Assembly (NCBI RefSeq): GCF_904846075.1
Contig: NZ_CAJGZH010000002.1
Coordinates: 558,001-622,000 of the forward strand
Source of the DNA: Psychrobacter glacincola
GTDB lineage: Bacteria > Pseudomonadota > Gammaproteobacteria > Pseudomonadales > Moraxellaceae
DNA: 64,000 bases
Reading direction: 5' to 3'
A program made the position numbers and the translations under genes. Shown one piece after another: positions 21,129-30,406 of the stretch. How positions within the stretch are numbered: position 1 is the stretch's first letter; each line of letters begins with the position of its first letter. Under the pieces are notes generated by a model, which was given only the letters and a program-made list of their open reading frames with translations, was not told the origin of the DNA and ran no database searches.

Positions 21129-22601
21129 ATGCGCTATCAAAATACCTATATCAATCTAGACACACGCCTTTATCATGAGCAACCGCCAACGCCGCTGGAC
21201 AATCCACGTGCTGGACACTTCAATATGAAAGTTGCGCAGCAGTTAGGCTGGACAGATGATGAAAATCTGATGACCAACTGGGTTGAGATATTGGGCGGTC
21301 AATACGTGCCAGCGGATTTTAAGCCATTGGCCATGGTTTATGCGGGTCACCAATTTGGGCAATGGGCAGGTCAATTGGGTGATGGGCGCGGCTTGCTGAT
21401 GGCACAAGTGCTCGATAACAATAATCAATTGCAAGACTTGCACCTTAAGGGTATTGGTCTGACGCCTTACTCGCGGATGGGTGATGGTCGCGCTGTCTTG
21501 CGCAGCACTATTCGCGAGTATTTATGTGGTCATGCCCTTACACAATTAGGTGTTCCTTCCTCTAATGCTTTGGGATTTGTTGTCTCCGATACGAGGGTGC
21601 GCCGTGAGCGCATGGAAGCAGGTGCGGCATTGATGCGCGTGGCTGATAGTCACATTCGCTTAGGTCATATCGAGTGGATTGCCAGCTTTGCTCCTGATCT
21701 ACTCACTGAGTTCACCGATTATATGATCGACACTTATTATCCAGAGTGCCGTGATAGTGACGCTCCCATACTGACATTTTTAACCACGGTGGTTGAGCGA
21801 ACCGCACGAATGATCGCTGATTGGCAACTAATTGGCTTTGCTCATGGCGTGATGAATACTGACAACCTCTCTATCACTTGTAGCACCTTAGACTTTGGTC
21901 CATTTGGTTTTATGGAGCGCTTCAACCCTGCTTGGATCAACAACCACTCTGATTATACTGGTCGCTACGCTTATCAGAATCAACCTGCTATTGGTCACTG
22001 GAATCTCAATGCTTGGCTGCCACATTTTATGCGCTTAGAGGGCGTAACACGTGAGGCGTTAGCAGACTGCCTAGCGCCTTATGAGGCTACCTTTATGCAA
22101 CATTATCAGCAAGGACTGTGCCGCAAGCTTGGGCTGCCGCATGCAAAAGAGAGCTTAACCTTAGCTTTCGAATGGCTAACCTTACTAGAAGACAACTTGC
22201 TGGACTATACCAATAGCTTCCGTGCGCTACTCGGTTTGGTCGCGCCGAATGAGCACCATTATGAAGAGCAGCTATTGTCAACCATGACAAATGAGCTTAG
22301 CGATGATGCCAAACAAATCTGGCAAGATTGGTCGACTCGTTATGTGGCTCAAATAAAACAGCTGCCACTTGCACTTGAGCAAGTTATCGATGATATGCAG
22401 CACAACAATCCTGTTTATGTACTGCGTAATAGTATGGCGCAGCGTGCCATTACGGCAGCAGAACAAGGACAGTTCGAAGAAGTAAGTCGAGTATTCGATT
22501 TACTGGCTAACCCTTATCAGGTACAAGCAATCGCTACCCTTCTCGATACGATGCCGCCTACCCCACATGCGCCGCAAATGCCGATTAGTTGCTCTTCTTA
22601 A
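21129..22601 (+). CDS. selO: protein adenylyltransferase SelO (YdiU family)
   Basis: Pseudokinase-fold enzyme that AMPylates protein hydroxyl groups, linked to redox stress. Family hallmarks present are YAGHQFGQWAGQLGDGRG, LKGIGLTPYSRMGDGRAVLR, SSNALGFVVSDTRVRRE and the metal/nucleotide site HGVMNTDNLSI followed by DFGPFGFME. The frame is open from a GTG at 21075, but the ATG at 21129 begins MRYQNTYINLDTRLYHEQ, which fits the family N-terminus, and has AGGA ahead, giving 490 residues. It ends in ISCSS, so the family's C-terminal selenocysteine/cysteine position is a cysteine here. Confidence 0.93.
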   Translation: MRYQNTYINLDTRLYHEQPPTPLDNPRAGHFNMKVAQQLGWTDDENLMTNWVEILGGQYVPADFKPLAMVYAGHQFGQWAGQLGDGRGLLMAQVLDNNNQLQDLHLKGIGLTPYSRMGDGRAVLRSTIREYLCGHALTQLGVPSSNALGFVVSDTRVRRERMEAGAALMRVADSHIRLGHIEWIASFAPDLLTEFTDYMIDTYYPECRDSDAPILTFLTTVVERTARMIADWQLIGFAHGVMNTDNLSITCSTLDFGPFGFMERFNPAWINNHSDYTGRYAYQNQPAIGHWNLNAWLPHFMRLEGVTREALADCLAPYEATFMQHYQQGLCRKLGLPHAKESLTLAFEWLTLLEDNLLDYTNSFRALLGLVAPNEHHYEEQLLSTMTNELSDDAKQIWQDWSTRYVAQIKQLPLALEQVIDDMQHNNPVYVLRNSMAQRAITAAEQGQFEEVSRVFDLLANPYQVQAIATLLDTMPPTPHAPQMPISCSS

Positions 22602-22934
22602 TGATATGTTATTAAACTGCTATTCTGTAATATTTTGAAACATTATAAGATTAGGGTTGATATTTAACCCTATTTTTTGGCATTATTAATTGGCTAAATA
22701 ATGAATATCATTTTACTATATTATTCTCGCCGTTCACGGCAGCTGACTAGGCAGTGAATTGGCAATAGTGCTAGAATAACTATTCCACTAGATTACTTTT
22801 TTGGCTCAATGCTTAATCGCTAATCCTGATACTTTGAATTATTAACTGTTTAGCGTCACGTTGCCCTTAGATGATTTTTTGAGGGTAAAACGTTATTTTT
22901 ATCTCCATTTACTTTATTCCAATTTATTCTAACC
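22602..22934. other. intergenic stretch between selO and maeB
   Basis: It holds the selO terminator at its left end and must hold the maeB promoter at its right. No small gene or repeat could be supported. Confidence 0.4.
22652..22678 (+). terminator. rho-independent terminator of selO
   Basis: TAGGGTT pairs with AACCCTA across a seven-base loop and is followed by six T residues. Confidence 0.8.
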
Positions 22935-25268
22935 ATGGCAATTATTATGAATGACGATACCACTTTGAATACGGATAACCTTAGTACAGAAAAAGAGCAG
23001 TTTGAACAAGCTGCCTTACATTATCATGAGTTCCCACGTCCAGGCAAAATCTCTGTCACCCCTATTAAGCAGTTGGCCAACCAACGTGACTTAGCACTTG
23101 CCTATTCACCAGGTGTGGCAGTTCCTTGTCTTGAGATTCAAAGAGATCCAACGTTAGCGGCTAAATATACCGCCCGTAGCAACTTGGTTGGTGTTATCAC
23201 CAACGGTACTGCGGTACTGGGTCTAGGTAATATCGGGCCATTGGCATCGAAGCCTGTGATGGAAGGTAAAGGGGTTCTATTCAAAAAATTCGCAGGTATC
23301 GACGTTTTTGATATTGAAATTGCACAAAATGATCCAGACAAATTCATCGAGGCAGTTGCTTCTCTTGAGCCTACTTTCGGTGGCATCAATCTAGAAGACA
23401 TCAAAGCACCAGAATGTTTCAAAATTGAGCGTGAATTACGTAAGCGCATGAACATTCCAGTATTTCACGATGACCAACATGGTACGTCAATCATTGTTGC
23501 AGCAGCGATGCTCAACGCGCTATTGATTACTGGCAAAAAAATCGAAGAGATTAAAATCGTCTGTTCAGGTGCCGGTGCCGCCGCCATTTCTTGTTTAGAT
23601 ATTATTTGCGCACTTGGTGTAAACAAAAATAATATCTTTGTTTCAGATTCACGCGGTATCATTACGACTATCCGTGAAAATCTTGACGAAACCAAACAGC
23701 GCTATGCGCGTGAGACGACTGCGACCACTATCGACGAAGTGATGGATGATGTCGATATGTTCCTTGGTCTATCGATGCCTGGTACGTTATCTGAAGATAT
23801 GGTTCGCCGTATGGCAAAAGACCCTATCGTCTTTGCACTTGCTAACCCAACGCCTGAGATCATGCCAGAATTGGCGCACGCCGTACGTCCAGATGTCATC
23901 ATGGCAACGGGTCGCTCAGACTATCCAAACCAAGTAAACAACGCTTTATGCTTTCCTTATATCTTCCGCGGCGCATTAGATGTTGGTGCCACGACTGTTA
24001 ACGAAGAGATGAAAGTCGCTTGCGTAAGAGCTATCGCTGCGATGGCACACGTTGAAGCAACACCGACCACCAGCGCTAGAAACATTGAAAAAATGCAAAG
24101 TTTCGGTCGTGATTACTTGATTCCAGGGCCTTTAGAGCCAAACCTAATCATCGAGATCGCGTCTGCGGTCGCTCAAGCAGCGATGGACTCAGGCGTTGCA
24201 ACCTTACCTATCGCTGATATGCAAGCTTATCGTCAGCGCCTGTCTGAGTTTGTCTATAACTCTGCATTCGTGATGAAACCAATCTTTGCTCGCGCTAAAG
24301 CCGATCCAAAACGTATCGTTTACTGTGAAGGTGAAGACAATAATATCTTACTTGCTGTGCAAGTGGTCGTTGATGAAAAGCTAGCACAACCTATTTTAAT
24401 TGGTCGTCCTTCAGTCATCGAAGCCAATATCGAAAAACTAGGGTTACGTCTAAAAGATGGTGTGAACATTACAATTGTTAACGTTGATGACGATCCTCGT
24501 TATAAAGATTACTGGCAGGGTTACTACGAGAAGAACAAACGTCTTGGTGTGAGTATTGAACTTGCTCGTCGTGATGTTCGTCGTAAGACCACATTGATCG
24601 GCTCACTATTGGTCGAAAATGGCGCTGCAGATGGTATGGTATGTGGTACGTTTAGCCATTATCAGTTGCACTTAAAATATGTACAAAGCGTTATTGGCAA
24701 AAAAGAAGGTGTGAACGACTTCTATGCTATGAATGCAGTACTCATGCAAGATCGTAATATTTTCATCGCCGATACTTATATCCACGAAGATCCAACGGCT
24801 GAACAATTGGCTGAAATGACTGTCTTAGCGGTTGATCAGTTACGTCGCTTTGGTATTACACCGCGTGTCGCGCTCGTTTCTCATTCTAACTTTGGCGCTT
24901 CAAATCGCACCAGTGCTGTGAAAATGCGCAAGGTCTATGAACTGCTAACAGACATGAATGTAGACTTTGAATTCGACGGTGAGATGCAAGGTGACGCCGC
25001 GTTGAATGAACATATTCGTTTAAACAACATGCCATCAAGTCCGTTGAAAGGTGCTGCAAATCTGCTCATCTTACCAACACTTGACGCCTCAAATATTGCC
25101 TTTAATCTACTCAAGACAGCAACTGGTAGCGCCTCTATTGGTCCTATTTTATTAGGTACTAGCAAACCGGTACATATTCTCACACCATCAGCAACTGCAC
25201 GTGGTATCGTCAATATGACCGCTCTTTCCGTTACTGAAGCTCAAGATTTGGCGAGCGAAAATCAGTAA
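22935..25268 (+). CDS. maeB: NADP-dependent malic enzyme with phosphotransacetylase-like domain
   Basis: Decarboxylates malate to pyruvate, supplying NADPH. The 777-residue protein has the MaeB two-part layout: malic enzyme domain at about 1-435 ([47 protein letters not shown] with metal-binding Asp residues, and the nucleotide fold around [11 protein letters not shown]) and a C-terminal phosphotransacetylase-like domain (about 445-777) that is regulatory in characterised homologues. A second in-frame ATG at 22947 (MNDDTT) is an alternative start. A second, NAD-type malic enzyme lies at 51994-53676. Confidence 0.95.
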   Translation: MAIIMNDDTTLNTDNLSTEKEQFEQAALHYHEFPRPGKISVTPIKQLANQRDLALAYSPGVAVPCLEIQRDPTLAAKYTARSNLVGVITNGTAVLGLGNIGPLASKPVMEGKGVLFKKFAGIDVFDIEIAQNDPDKFIEAVASLEPTFGGINLEDIKAPECFKIERELRKRMNIPVFHDDQHGTSIIVAAAMLNALLITGKKIEEIKIVCSGAGAAAISCLDIICALGVNKNNIFVSDSRGIITTIRENLDETKQRYARETTATTIDEVMDDVDMFLGLSMPGTLSEDMVRRMAKDPIVFALANPTPEIMPELAHAVRPDVIMATGRSDYPNQVNNALCFPYIFRGALDVGATTVNEEMKVACVRAIAAMAHVEATPTTSARNIEKMQSFGRDYLIPGPLEPNLIIEIASAVAQAAMDSGVATLPIADMQAYRQRLSEFVYNSAFVMKPIFARAKADPKRIVYCEGEDNNILLAVQVVVDEKLAQPILIGRPSVIEANIEKLGLRLKDGVNITIVNVDDDPRYKDYWQGYYEKNKRLGVSIELARRDVRRKTTLIGSLLVENGAADGMVCGTFSHYQLHLKYVQSVIGKKEGVNDFYAMNAVLMQDRNIFIADTYIHEDPTAEQLAEMTVLAVDQLRRFGITPRVALVSHSNFGASNRTSAVKMRKVYELLTDMNVDFEFDGEMQGDAALNEHIRLNNMPSSPLKGAANLLILPTLDASNIAFNLLKTATGSASIGPILLGTSKPVHILTPSATARGIVNMTALSVTEAQDLASENQ

Positions 25269-25346
25269 TTCATCCTGCGCTACCTAGGTAGTATGTATTA
25301 TCGAGATGGTCTCTGTTATTCATTTATAGAGACTGTCTGCTATACT

Positions 25347-25390
25347 AAAACCAGTCAATGCTATTAAATAGCGTTGGCTGGTTTTTTTTT
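25347..25390 (+). terminator. rho-independent terminator of maeB
   Basis: A 16-bp stem with two G-T pairs (AAAACCAGTCAATGCT / AGCGTTGGCTGGTTTT) leads into a long T run. Confidence 0.92.
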
Positions 25391-25478
25391 TGATTGTTAT
25401 ACATTGGCTAAGACGCAACGTAGCCTTATTCAATATCAGTCATCACTTGCTCAATAAAAATAAAAGATAGAGGCATTC

Positions 25479-26666
25479 ATGCAAATTTACCTTGTCGGCG
25501 GCGCGGTACGCGATCAACTGTTAGCACGTCCTATTAAAGATAAAGATTTTGTCGTCGTTGGTGCAACTGTTGCAGAAATGCTTGATGCAGGGTTCCAGCA
25601 AGTGGGTGCAGATTTCCCTGTATTTTTGCATCCTCGTAGCCATGAAGAATACGCACTGGCACGCACTGAACGAAAAGAAGGCTTGGGTTATAAAGGCTTT
25701 AGCGTACATGCCAGTCCTGACGTCAGCTTAAAAGAGGATCTACAACGTCGAGACTTGACGATTAATGCCATGGCCATAGAAGTCACCAGCTTAACTGATG
25801 ATACGCCAATCAACGGTGACGTCATTGACTATTATGGTGGCATGGCTGATATAGAAAGCAAAACCTTGCGTCATGTATCAGGTGCATTTAGCGAAGACCC
25901 TCTACGAGTGCTTCGGACCGCTCGCTTCTATAGCCGTTATTATGATCTAGGTTTTGTCATTGCTGATGAAACTTTGACGTTGATGCGCCAATTGGTTGAC
26001 TCTGGAGAGCTTGCGCATTTAAGTGCAGAGCGCATTTGGCAAGAATCTAGCCGTGCAACCATGCAGCTATCGCCGCAGGTATACTGGCAACAACTGTTTG
26101 AGATTGGTGCGCTCATAGAATATTTTGCCCCGCTACATGAAGCTTGGGCTAATACTCAGATACGTGAAACGGTACAGACGGCGCTATATTTCGCAGGGCA
26201 AATGAAATTGAACTTGTCACAACGTTGGGCGCTATTAATGAGTAGCCTTAATTCATTTTTATTTACCTCAGAACATACAAATGAAAACGTAAATAAAGCA
26301 GCCAATATAAAAGGTATCAATGATATAGGCAACGCCGCTAAGGTACCAAAGGCACACACTCAATTTTCGAATCTCTTCGCTCAGCAAGTCGCAAAGCTAA
26401 GCACAATACACCATTTAAGCGCGGCTGAAAAAATTGATCTCATACAAACTTGCGGCGCTCATAAAGAGCCTGATAAGTTATCGCAGCTATTAGTGACCAG
26501 CCACGTGTTGCAATTGGCAACACAGCACCGTCAGATGATGCTAGCGCTGAATAGCTTTCATGCCATTAGTATGCAGGATATTGACTCAGCGCTAACAGGC
26601 CCTGCGATTGGTGCAGCATTACGACAAGCCAGAATTGAACACTTGCAAGTACGAAACCAATGTTAA
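25479..26666 (+). CDS. cca: CCA-adding tRNA nucleotidyltransferase
   Basis: Adds or repairs the 3' CCA of tRNAs. The class II nucleotidyltransferase head is clear: GGAVRDQLL at about residues 7-15, the DxD-type metal site KDKDFVVVG, RRDLTINAMA and the RRTARFYSR-like segment. At 395 residues it lacks the long C-terminal HD phosphohydrolase part of multifunctional CCA proteins. Around residues 258-305 there is a polar Asn/Lys-rich insertion (TSEHTNENVNKAANIKG) of low complexity that looks like a lineage-specific loop. It ends seven bases into an overlapping relic reading frame that precedes the tRNA gene. Confidence 0.93.
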   Translation: MQIYLVGGAVRDQLLARPIKDKDFVVVGATVAEMLDAGFQQVGADFPVFLHPRSHEEYALARTERKEGLGYKGFSVHASPDVSLKEDLQRRDLTINAMAIEVTSLTDDTPINGDVIDYYGGMADIESKTLRHVSGAFSEDPLRVLRTARFYSRYYDLGFVIADETLTLMRQLVDSGELAHLSAERIWQESSRATMQLSPQVYWQQLFEIGALIEYFAPLHEAWANTQIRETVQTALYFAGQMKLNLSQRWALLMSSLNSFLFTSEHTNENVNKAANIKGINDIGNAAKVPKAHTQFSNLFAQQVAKLSTIHHLSAAEKIDLIQTCGAHKEPDKLSQLLVTSHVLQLATQHRQMMLALNSFHAISMQDIDSALTGPAIGAALRQARIEHLQVRNQC

Positions 26667-26845
26667 GAAAATTTAAAAAGATGCAGCAGCGCGATATCAT
26701 TGACTCAATTCCTATGCAGCGTATAGGTCGACCTGACGAGATTGGCCATAGTGTGTTGTACCTCGTGTAGGCCAATTATATTACTGCTGAGATTATTACT
26801 GTTGATGGTGGTCGCAGCCTGACATTGTCTGGTGGTCATATTTGA
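26660..26845 (+). pseudogene. C-terminal remnant of a short-chain dehydrogenase
   Basis: The frame starting at 26660 encodes the last part of an SDR reductase: PMQRIGRPDEIGHSVLYLV, then an in-frame TAG at 26768-26770, then ANYITAEIITVDGGRSL, the usual SDR C-terminal segment. The catalytic Ser-Tyr-Lys and the NAD(P)-binding start are absent. It resembles the tail of pteridine reductase-type SDRs (FolM-like), but this is an inference. It lies between cca and the tRNA gene that holds the island. Confidence 0.75.
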
Positions 26846-26896
26846 TAGAAAAGTAGAGCATCATAAAAAATATCTTGATTACTACCTATCTTTTAC

Positions 26897-26924
26897 TTGA
26901 AAAATTAAAAAATTCAGGTATCAT
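26897..26924 (+). promoter_or_regulatory. sigma-70-type promoter of the tRNA gene
   Basis: TTGAAA at 26897-26902 and TATCAT at 26919-26924 are 16 bp apart, 17 bp before the mature tRNA start, as expected for a stable RNA promoter. Confidence 0.65.
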
Positions 26925-26940
26925 TGTCCGTCTAGCGTTA

Positions 26941-27017
26941 GGGCCCATAGCTCAGTTGGTTAGAGCAGAGGACTCATAATCCTTTGGTCGTAGGTTCAAG
27001 TCCTACTGGGCCCACCA
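26941..27017 (+). tRNA. tRNA-Ile2 (anticodon CAU, lysidine type); insertion target of the island
   Basis: A 77-base tRNA with encoded CCA. The acceptor stem GGGCCCA pairs with TGGGCCC, the D-loop has AGCTCAGTTGGTTAGAGC, the anticodon loop is ACTCATAAT-like with CAU, and the T-loop is GGTTCAAGTCC. CAU tRNAs can be initiator, elongator Met or Ile2. The C4-G69 and C5-G68 pairs and the close match to the E. coli ileX pattern favour Ile2, whose C34 is changed to lysidine by TilS. The 3' part of this gene is duplicated at 51703. Confidence 0.9.
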
Positions 27018-27072
27018 AATTCAAACCCTTACAGGCATTTGCTTGTAAGGGTTTTTTATTGTCTAGAATTTA
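26969..27072 (+). repeat. attL: left direct repeat of the island
   Basis: Covers the anticodon-to-3'-end part of the intact tRNA-Ile2 gene, its terminator and 15 bases beyond. It matches attR at 99 of 104 positions. Confidence 0.9.
27023..27057 (+). terminator. rho-independent terminator of the tRNA gene
   Basis: AAACCCTTACA pairs with TGTAAGGGTTT and is followed by a T run. It is copied in attR. Confidence 0.9.
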
Positions 27073-27099
27073 TGCGGACGCATTGATGTAATTAATTTT

Positions 27100-27118
27100 T
27101 TGATACTATCTTGATACT
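27100..27118 (+). repeat. paired direct repeats TTGATACT, left side (candidate integrase arm sites)
   Basis: Two copies of TTGATACT at 27100-27107 and 27111-27118 are 11 bp apart, one helical turn. The same pair recurs near attR at 51548-51566, so they may be arm-type binding sites of the integrase. Confidence 0.5.
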
Positions 27119-27188
27119 TTGACCCTTGTAGTAATTAAAGTATGATGACTACTAACACTATAGTTATGTACTGCTGCACGGGTGATAT

Positions 27189-27669
27189 ATGAAAGTTAAA
27201 CTTACCAAAAAACTTATCGATTCAGTAGACTATACCGCTAAAGGTACTGAAATCTATATGGACGATGTACTAACTGGTTTTGCGCTACGTGTAGGTAAGC
27301 TGTCTAAACTGCTATACATTACATAAGCGTATAAATGGAAAATTATATCGAGATGAAGTAGAAGAGACGCACTTGATTACGCTAACCGAAGCGCGTGAGA
27401 AAGCCAGCATAATGATGGCAAATATAAAAAAAGGTATGCATGTTTACGATGGTCTTCATGAGAACTTGGAAGACCCGAAAGATAAGAACAATAATGTACC
27501 AACACTTAAAGAGGCTTATAAGTACTTTAAATCAACAAAGACTGGGTTAGCTAAAGGCACTATTACCACTTATGATCGTCAAATATTACATAAACTAAAA
27601 GACTGGTTAAATATTTCTCTAAATGATATTACTAAGTCAATGATAAGTGATAAGCATAAAGAGATATGA
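27189..27669 (+). pseudogene. tyrosine integrase, frameshifted and truncated by an insertion sequence
   Basis: The first reading frame gives MKVKLTKKLIDSVDYTAKG and FALRVGKLSK, the arm-binding domain of tRNA-island integrases, and stops at 27326. The following sequence continues one frame over (HKRINGKLYRDEVEETHL, then TLTEAREKASIMMANIKKG), and the core-binding domain begins (TLKEAYKYFKSTKTGLAKGTITTYDRQ). The frame ends at a TGA supplied by the left end of the IS3-family element. The catalytic domain with Arg, His and Tyr residues is missing, and no continuation is found on the far side of the IS, so DNA was lost as well as interrupted. Confidence 0.88.
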
Positions 27670-27755
27670 GCCGCCCCGAGAGTATATCGGAGAGTGATTT
27701 ACTTGAGTCAGGCAGCGATGTCTGACAGGATTAAATTATAATAATACCGCTTTTC

Positions 27756-29057
27756 GGGAGTTTCCCAAACTTTGTGTAACTGCTTATAATCCACTAACCG
27801 GAGAATAAGCAATGACTACTCAATCTGACATTAAAAAACTGGCCGAGCAAATGGCCAGCAGCATGAACAGCTTTGATGATATCAAAGACTTCCAGAAGCA
27901 GCTCATGCAGTCGTTTATCGACACTGCCCTTGAAGCTGAGATGGAAGACCATCTTGGCTACCCCAAGCATGAAAAGGCGGATAAGCCAAACAAGCGCAAC
28001 GGACATACTAGAAAGACCGTCCGCAGTGATAGCGGCGCGCTTGAGATCTCCACCCCAAGAGACCGTGATGGTGACTTTGAACCTGCGTTAGTGCGTAAGC
28101 ATCAAACCCGTATCAGTGGCCTTGATGATAAAATAATCATGTTTTATGCCAAGGGTCAAACCACCACTGAAATTGTCGAAACCATCAAAGACATCTACGA
28201 CGTTGATATATCAAGCTCTCTTGTCTCAAGAGTCACGGATAACCTCTTAGATGACATCACCGCATGGCAGAACAGGCCACTGAGCAGCATCTATCCTATC
28301 GTCTATTTGGACTGCATCGTCGTGAAGATACGTCAAGACAGCAGAGATCATCAACAAGGCTATCTATCTAGCGCTAGGTGTTGCTCTTAACGGTAAAAAA
28401 GAGCTGCTTGGTATGTGGTTATCAGAGAATGAGGGCGCTAAGTTCTGGCTGGGCGTTCTCACTGAGCTACAAGACCGCGGAGTACAAGACATCTTAATCG
28501 CTTGTGTCGACGGCTTAAAGGGCTTCCCCGATGCTATCAACACCGTTTATCCCAACGCTCAGGTTCAGCTGTGTATCGTGCATATGGTGCGTTACTCCAT
28601 GAAGTTTGTACCATGGACGGATAAGAAGGCCGTAGCGGCTGATTTAAAGGCCATCTATGGCGCTGATACGCTTGAGATGGCAGAGGCCAATCTTGAGCAC
28701 TTTGATGAGGTGTGGGGCGAGAAATACCCGCACGTGGTTAAGTCTTGGCGCAATAACTGGGAGGGCTTAACGGTGTTCTTTGGCTACCCTAAAGACATCA
28801 GAAAAGCGGTTTATACCACCAATGCGATAGAGTCGCTAAACAGTGTGATTCGGACGGCGGTGAATAAGCGTAAGGTGTTCCCCTCTGATCAGGCTGCATT
28901 TAAAGTGGTCTATTTAGCAACTCAGCAGGCATCCAAAAAGTGGTCTATGCCCATTCGTAACTGGACGTCTGCTTTAAATCGCTTTATGATTATGTTTGAT
29001 GATCGTATTAGTAAGCATTTAATCTAAATGGCAGTTACACAGAATTTGGGATGGTCT
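27756..29057 (+). mobile_element. IS256-family insertion sequence nested in the IS3 element
   Basis: Imperfect inverted ends GAGTTTCCCAAACTTTGTGT (left) and GACCATCCCAAATTCTGTGT (right, complement), both running on into AACTGC, flank a frameshifted transposase gene. The nine bases CCGCTTTTC occur directly on both sides (27747-27755 and 29058-29066), which fits the 8-9 bp target duplication of this family. Exact end bases may be off by one or two. Confidence 0.85.
27812..29027 (+). pseudogene. IS256-family transposase with one-base frameshift
   Basis: Two consecutive frames (27812-28390 and 28413-29027) together make one mutator-type transposase of about 404 residues. The break lies near 28346, where an extra A (AGAGATCATCAAC for an expected AGA GTC ATC AAC) shifts the frame between IVVKIRQDSR and INKAIYLALGVALNGKK. 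The three acidic catalytic positions are visible: VYLDCIV, IACVDGLKGF and TTNAIESLNS. Unless the base is a sequencing error or is bypassed, the copy is inactive. Confidence 0.88.
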
Positions 29058-29921
29058 CCGCTTTTCAAACTCAAAGGGTGACACATATCCAATCGTGCTA
29101 TGCAGTCGTGTTTTATTAAACCAATCTACCCATTCAAGGGTTGCTAGTTCAACATCTTTAATGCCATTCCAGCTCTCTTTTAAATAATGAATCACCTCAG
29201 AATTGTACAGCCCATTGACCGTTTCAGCCAAGGCATTGTCATAAGAGTCGCCAGTCGTGCCCACAGAGGCGATAACGCCAGAATCCTTCATCCTAGAAGT
29301 GTAGCGAATGGATAAATACTGAACCCCTCGATCACTGTGATGAATGACATCTTTGGGATGGTTTCTATCTGCTATCGCCTGATTTAACGCTGCCATCACC
29401 ATATCCGTGTTCATACGATTAGATACTTTCCAGCCGACAATAACTCGTGCAAATACATCAATGATAAAAGCACTATATACACAACCGCTTGTAGTCTTGA
29501 TATAGGTAAAATCTGCAACCCAGAGCTGGTTAGGGCGATGGGCGCTAAAGTTACGATTAACCAAGTCACCAGCCCTTTGCTGGTCATTACGGCTGTTGGT
29601 AGTAATCTTACCCTTGCCACGCCAAACGCCTTGTAAGCCATAATGTCTCATTAATCGCTCAACAGTACATCGAGCAACCTTTATGCCTTCCGCTTGCATC
29701 TGCTGCCAAACCTTACGCACACCATAACGGCATTTACTGTCCAGCCAGATACGTCTGATTTCACTGATGTAGAAATCGTCATGCCACTGACGCTGTGAAC
29801 GCTTGTGTGGGTTGGCGCTTAAGTCTTGAGCACGATAATAAGTTGACGGGGCAATCGGTAGTACTCGACAGATTGGCTCGATCCCGTAATTGTTTTTATG
29901 ATCATCAATAAAGTCGACCAT
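29019..29921 (-). CDS. IS3-family transposase OrfB, 3' end replaced by IS256
   Basis: DDE integrase-core protein. An N-terminal HTH_21-type region (YGIEPICRVLPIAPSTYYR) is followed by RPNQLWVADFTYIKT with the first Asp, HHSDRGVQYLS with the second, and the Glu in YDNALAETVNGLYNSE. The current frame ends in RPSQILCNCHLD, encoded by the end of the IS256 element. Before insertion it would have ended EKRYYYNLILSDIAA, read from 27755 downwards. It is normally expressed by frameshifting from orfA, which ends two bases upstream. The change touches only the last few residues, so activity may remain. Confidence 0.88.
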   Translation of the reverse strand: MVDFIDDHKNNYGIEPICRVLPIAPSTYYRAQDLSANPHKRSQRQWHDDFYISEIRRIWLDSKCRYGVRKVWQQMQAEGIKVARCTVERLMRHYGLQGVWRGKGKITTNSRNDQQRAGDLVNRNFSAHRPNQLWVADFTYIKTTSGCVYSAFIIDVFARVIVGWKVSNRMNTDMVMAALNQAIADRNHPKDVIHHSDRGVQYLSIRYTSRMKDSGVIASVGTTGDSYDNALAETVNGLYNSEVIHYLKESWNGIKDVELATLEWVDWFNKTRLHSTIGYVSPFEFEKRRPSQILCNCHLD

Positions 29922-29923
29922 TA

Positions 29924-30238
29924 CTAAGGCGTGCGGTCGATCTCCGCCTGGGCGAAAAAAGCAGCAGCCTTTCTAATGATTTCATTAGCTTGCTTAAGCT
30001 CTTTATTCTCGCGTTCAAGCTCTTTAATACGTTGCTCTTGGCTTTGAGCTTGTACTGAGGCAGGAATGGTTTGTTGTATGTGCTTCTTATGCCATGATCG
30101 CAGGGTTTCAGGTGTACAGCCAATCTTTGACACTATGGCTTGAATAGCTGACCATGTGGAGGGGTAATCGCTAGACGCTTCAATCAGCATGCGAACGGCG
30201 CGTTCTTTCACCTCGGGGGTGTAGGTTTGTCTTTTCAT
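29924..30238 (-). CDS. IS3-family transposase OrfA
   Basis: A 104-residue helix-turn-helix protein (TPEVKERAVRMLIEAS, then IVSKIGCTPETLRSWHKKH) with a C-terminal leucine-zipper-like coiled coil (RIKELERENKELKQANEIIRK). It ends in AAFFAQAEIDRTP, as usual for the group. The T-rich run in GCTTTTTTCGCC near its end could be the slippery site for the OrfAB fusion. Intact. Confidence 0.9.
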   Translation of the reverse strand: MKRQTYTPEVKERAVRMLIEASSDYPSTWSAIQAIVSKIGCTPETLRSWHKKHIQQTIPASVQAQSQEQRIKELERENKELKQANEIIRKAAAFFAQAEIDRTP

Positions 30239-30295
30239 TGTCGTATTCTCTCAGAATATTAAGTCTCCGACAATCCCGGGGCAGTTCAGTATATG

Positions 30296-30327
30296 AAAAA
30301 AGCCACTTAAATATAAGTGGCTTTTTT
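30296..30327 (-). terminator. rho-independent terminator of the gntP-adh-mmsA operon
   Basis: AAAAAAGCCACTTA pairs perfectly with TAAGTGGCTTTTTT across a four-base loop. It lies just outside the IS3 end and downstream of the mmsA-like gene; symmetrical, so it can act on both strands. Confidence 0.9.
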
Positions 30328-30406
30328 AACTTCAAGCTATAGAACCATTACTAACCGAAGTTATATTCAAGTAAACACTATTTGTAATAAGCAATATGAC
30401 ACAGAT

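Larger units (their letters stand above)
27667..30288 (-). mobile_element. IS3-family insertion sequence, itself interrupted
   Basis: Terminal inverted repeats start TGAGCCGCCCCGAGA at 27667 on the plus strand and TGAACTGCCCCGGGA at 30288 on the minus strand. OrfA and OrfB run on the minus strand. An IS256-family element splits the 3' end of orfB. No target duplication is seen (ATA on the left, GTA on the right), which agrees with an adjacent deletion of the integrase gene. Removing the IS256 element restores an uninterrupted orfB 3' end. Confidence 0.85.

Noticed and set aside
26941-27017. tRNA-Met (elongator) as identity of the CAU tRNA
   Set aside because: The C4-G69 and C5-G68 pairs and the overall match to the ileX pattern fit Ile2 better, though sequence alone is not absolute proof.
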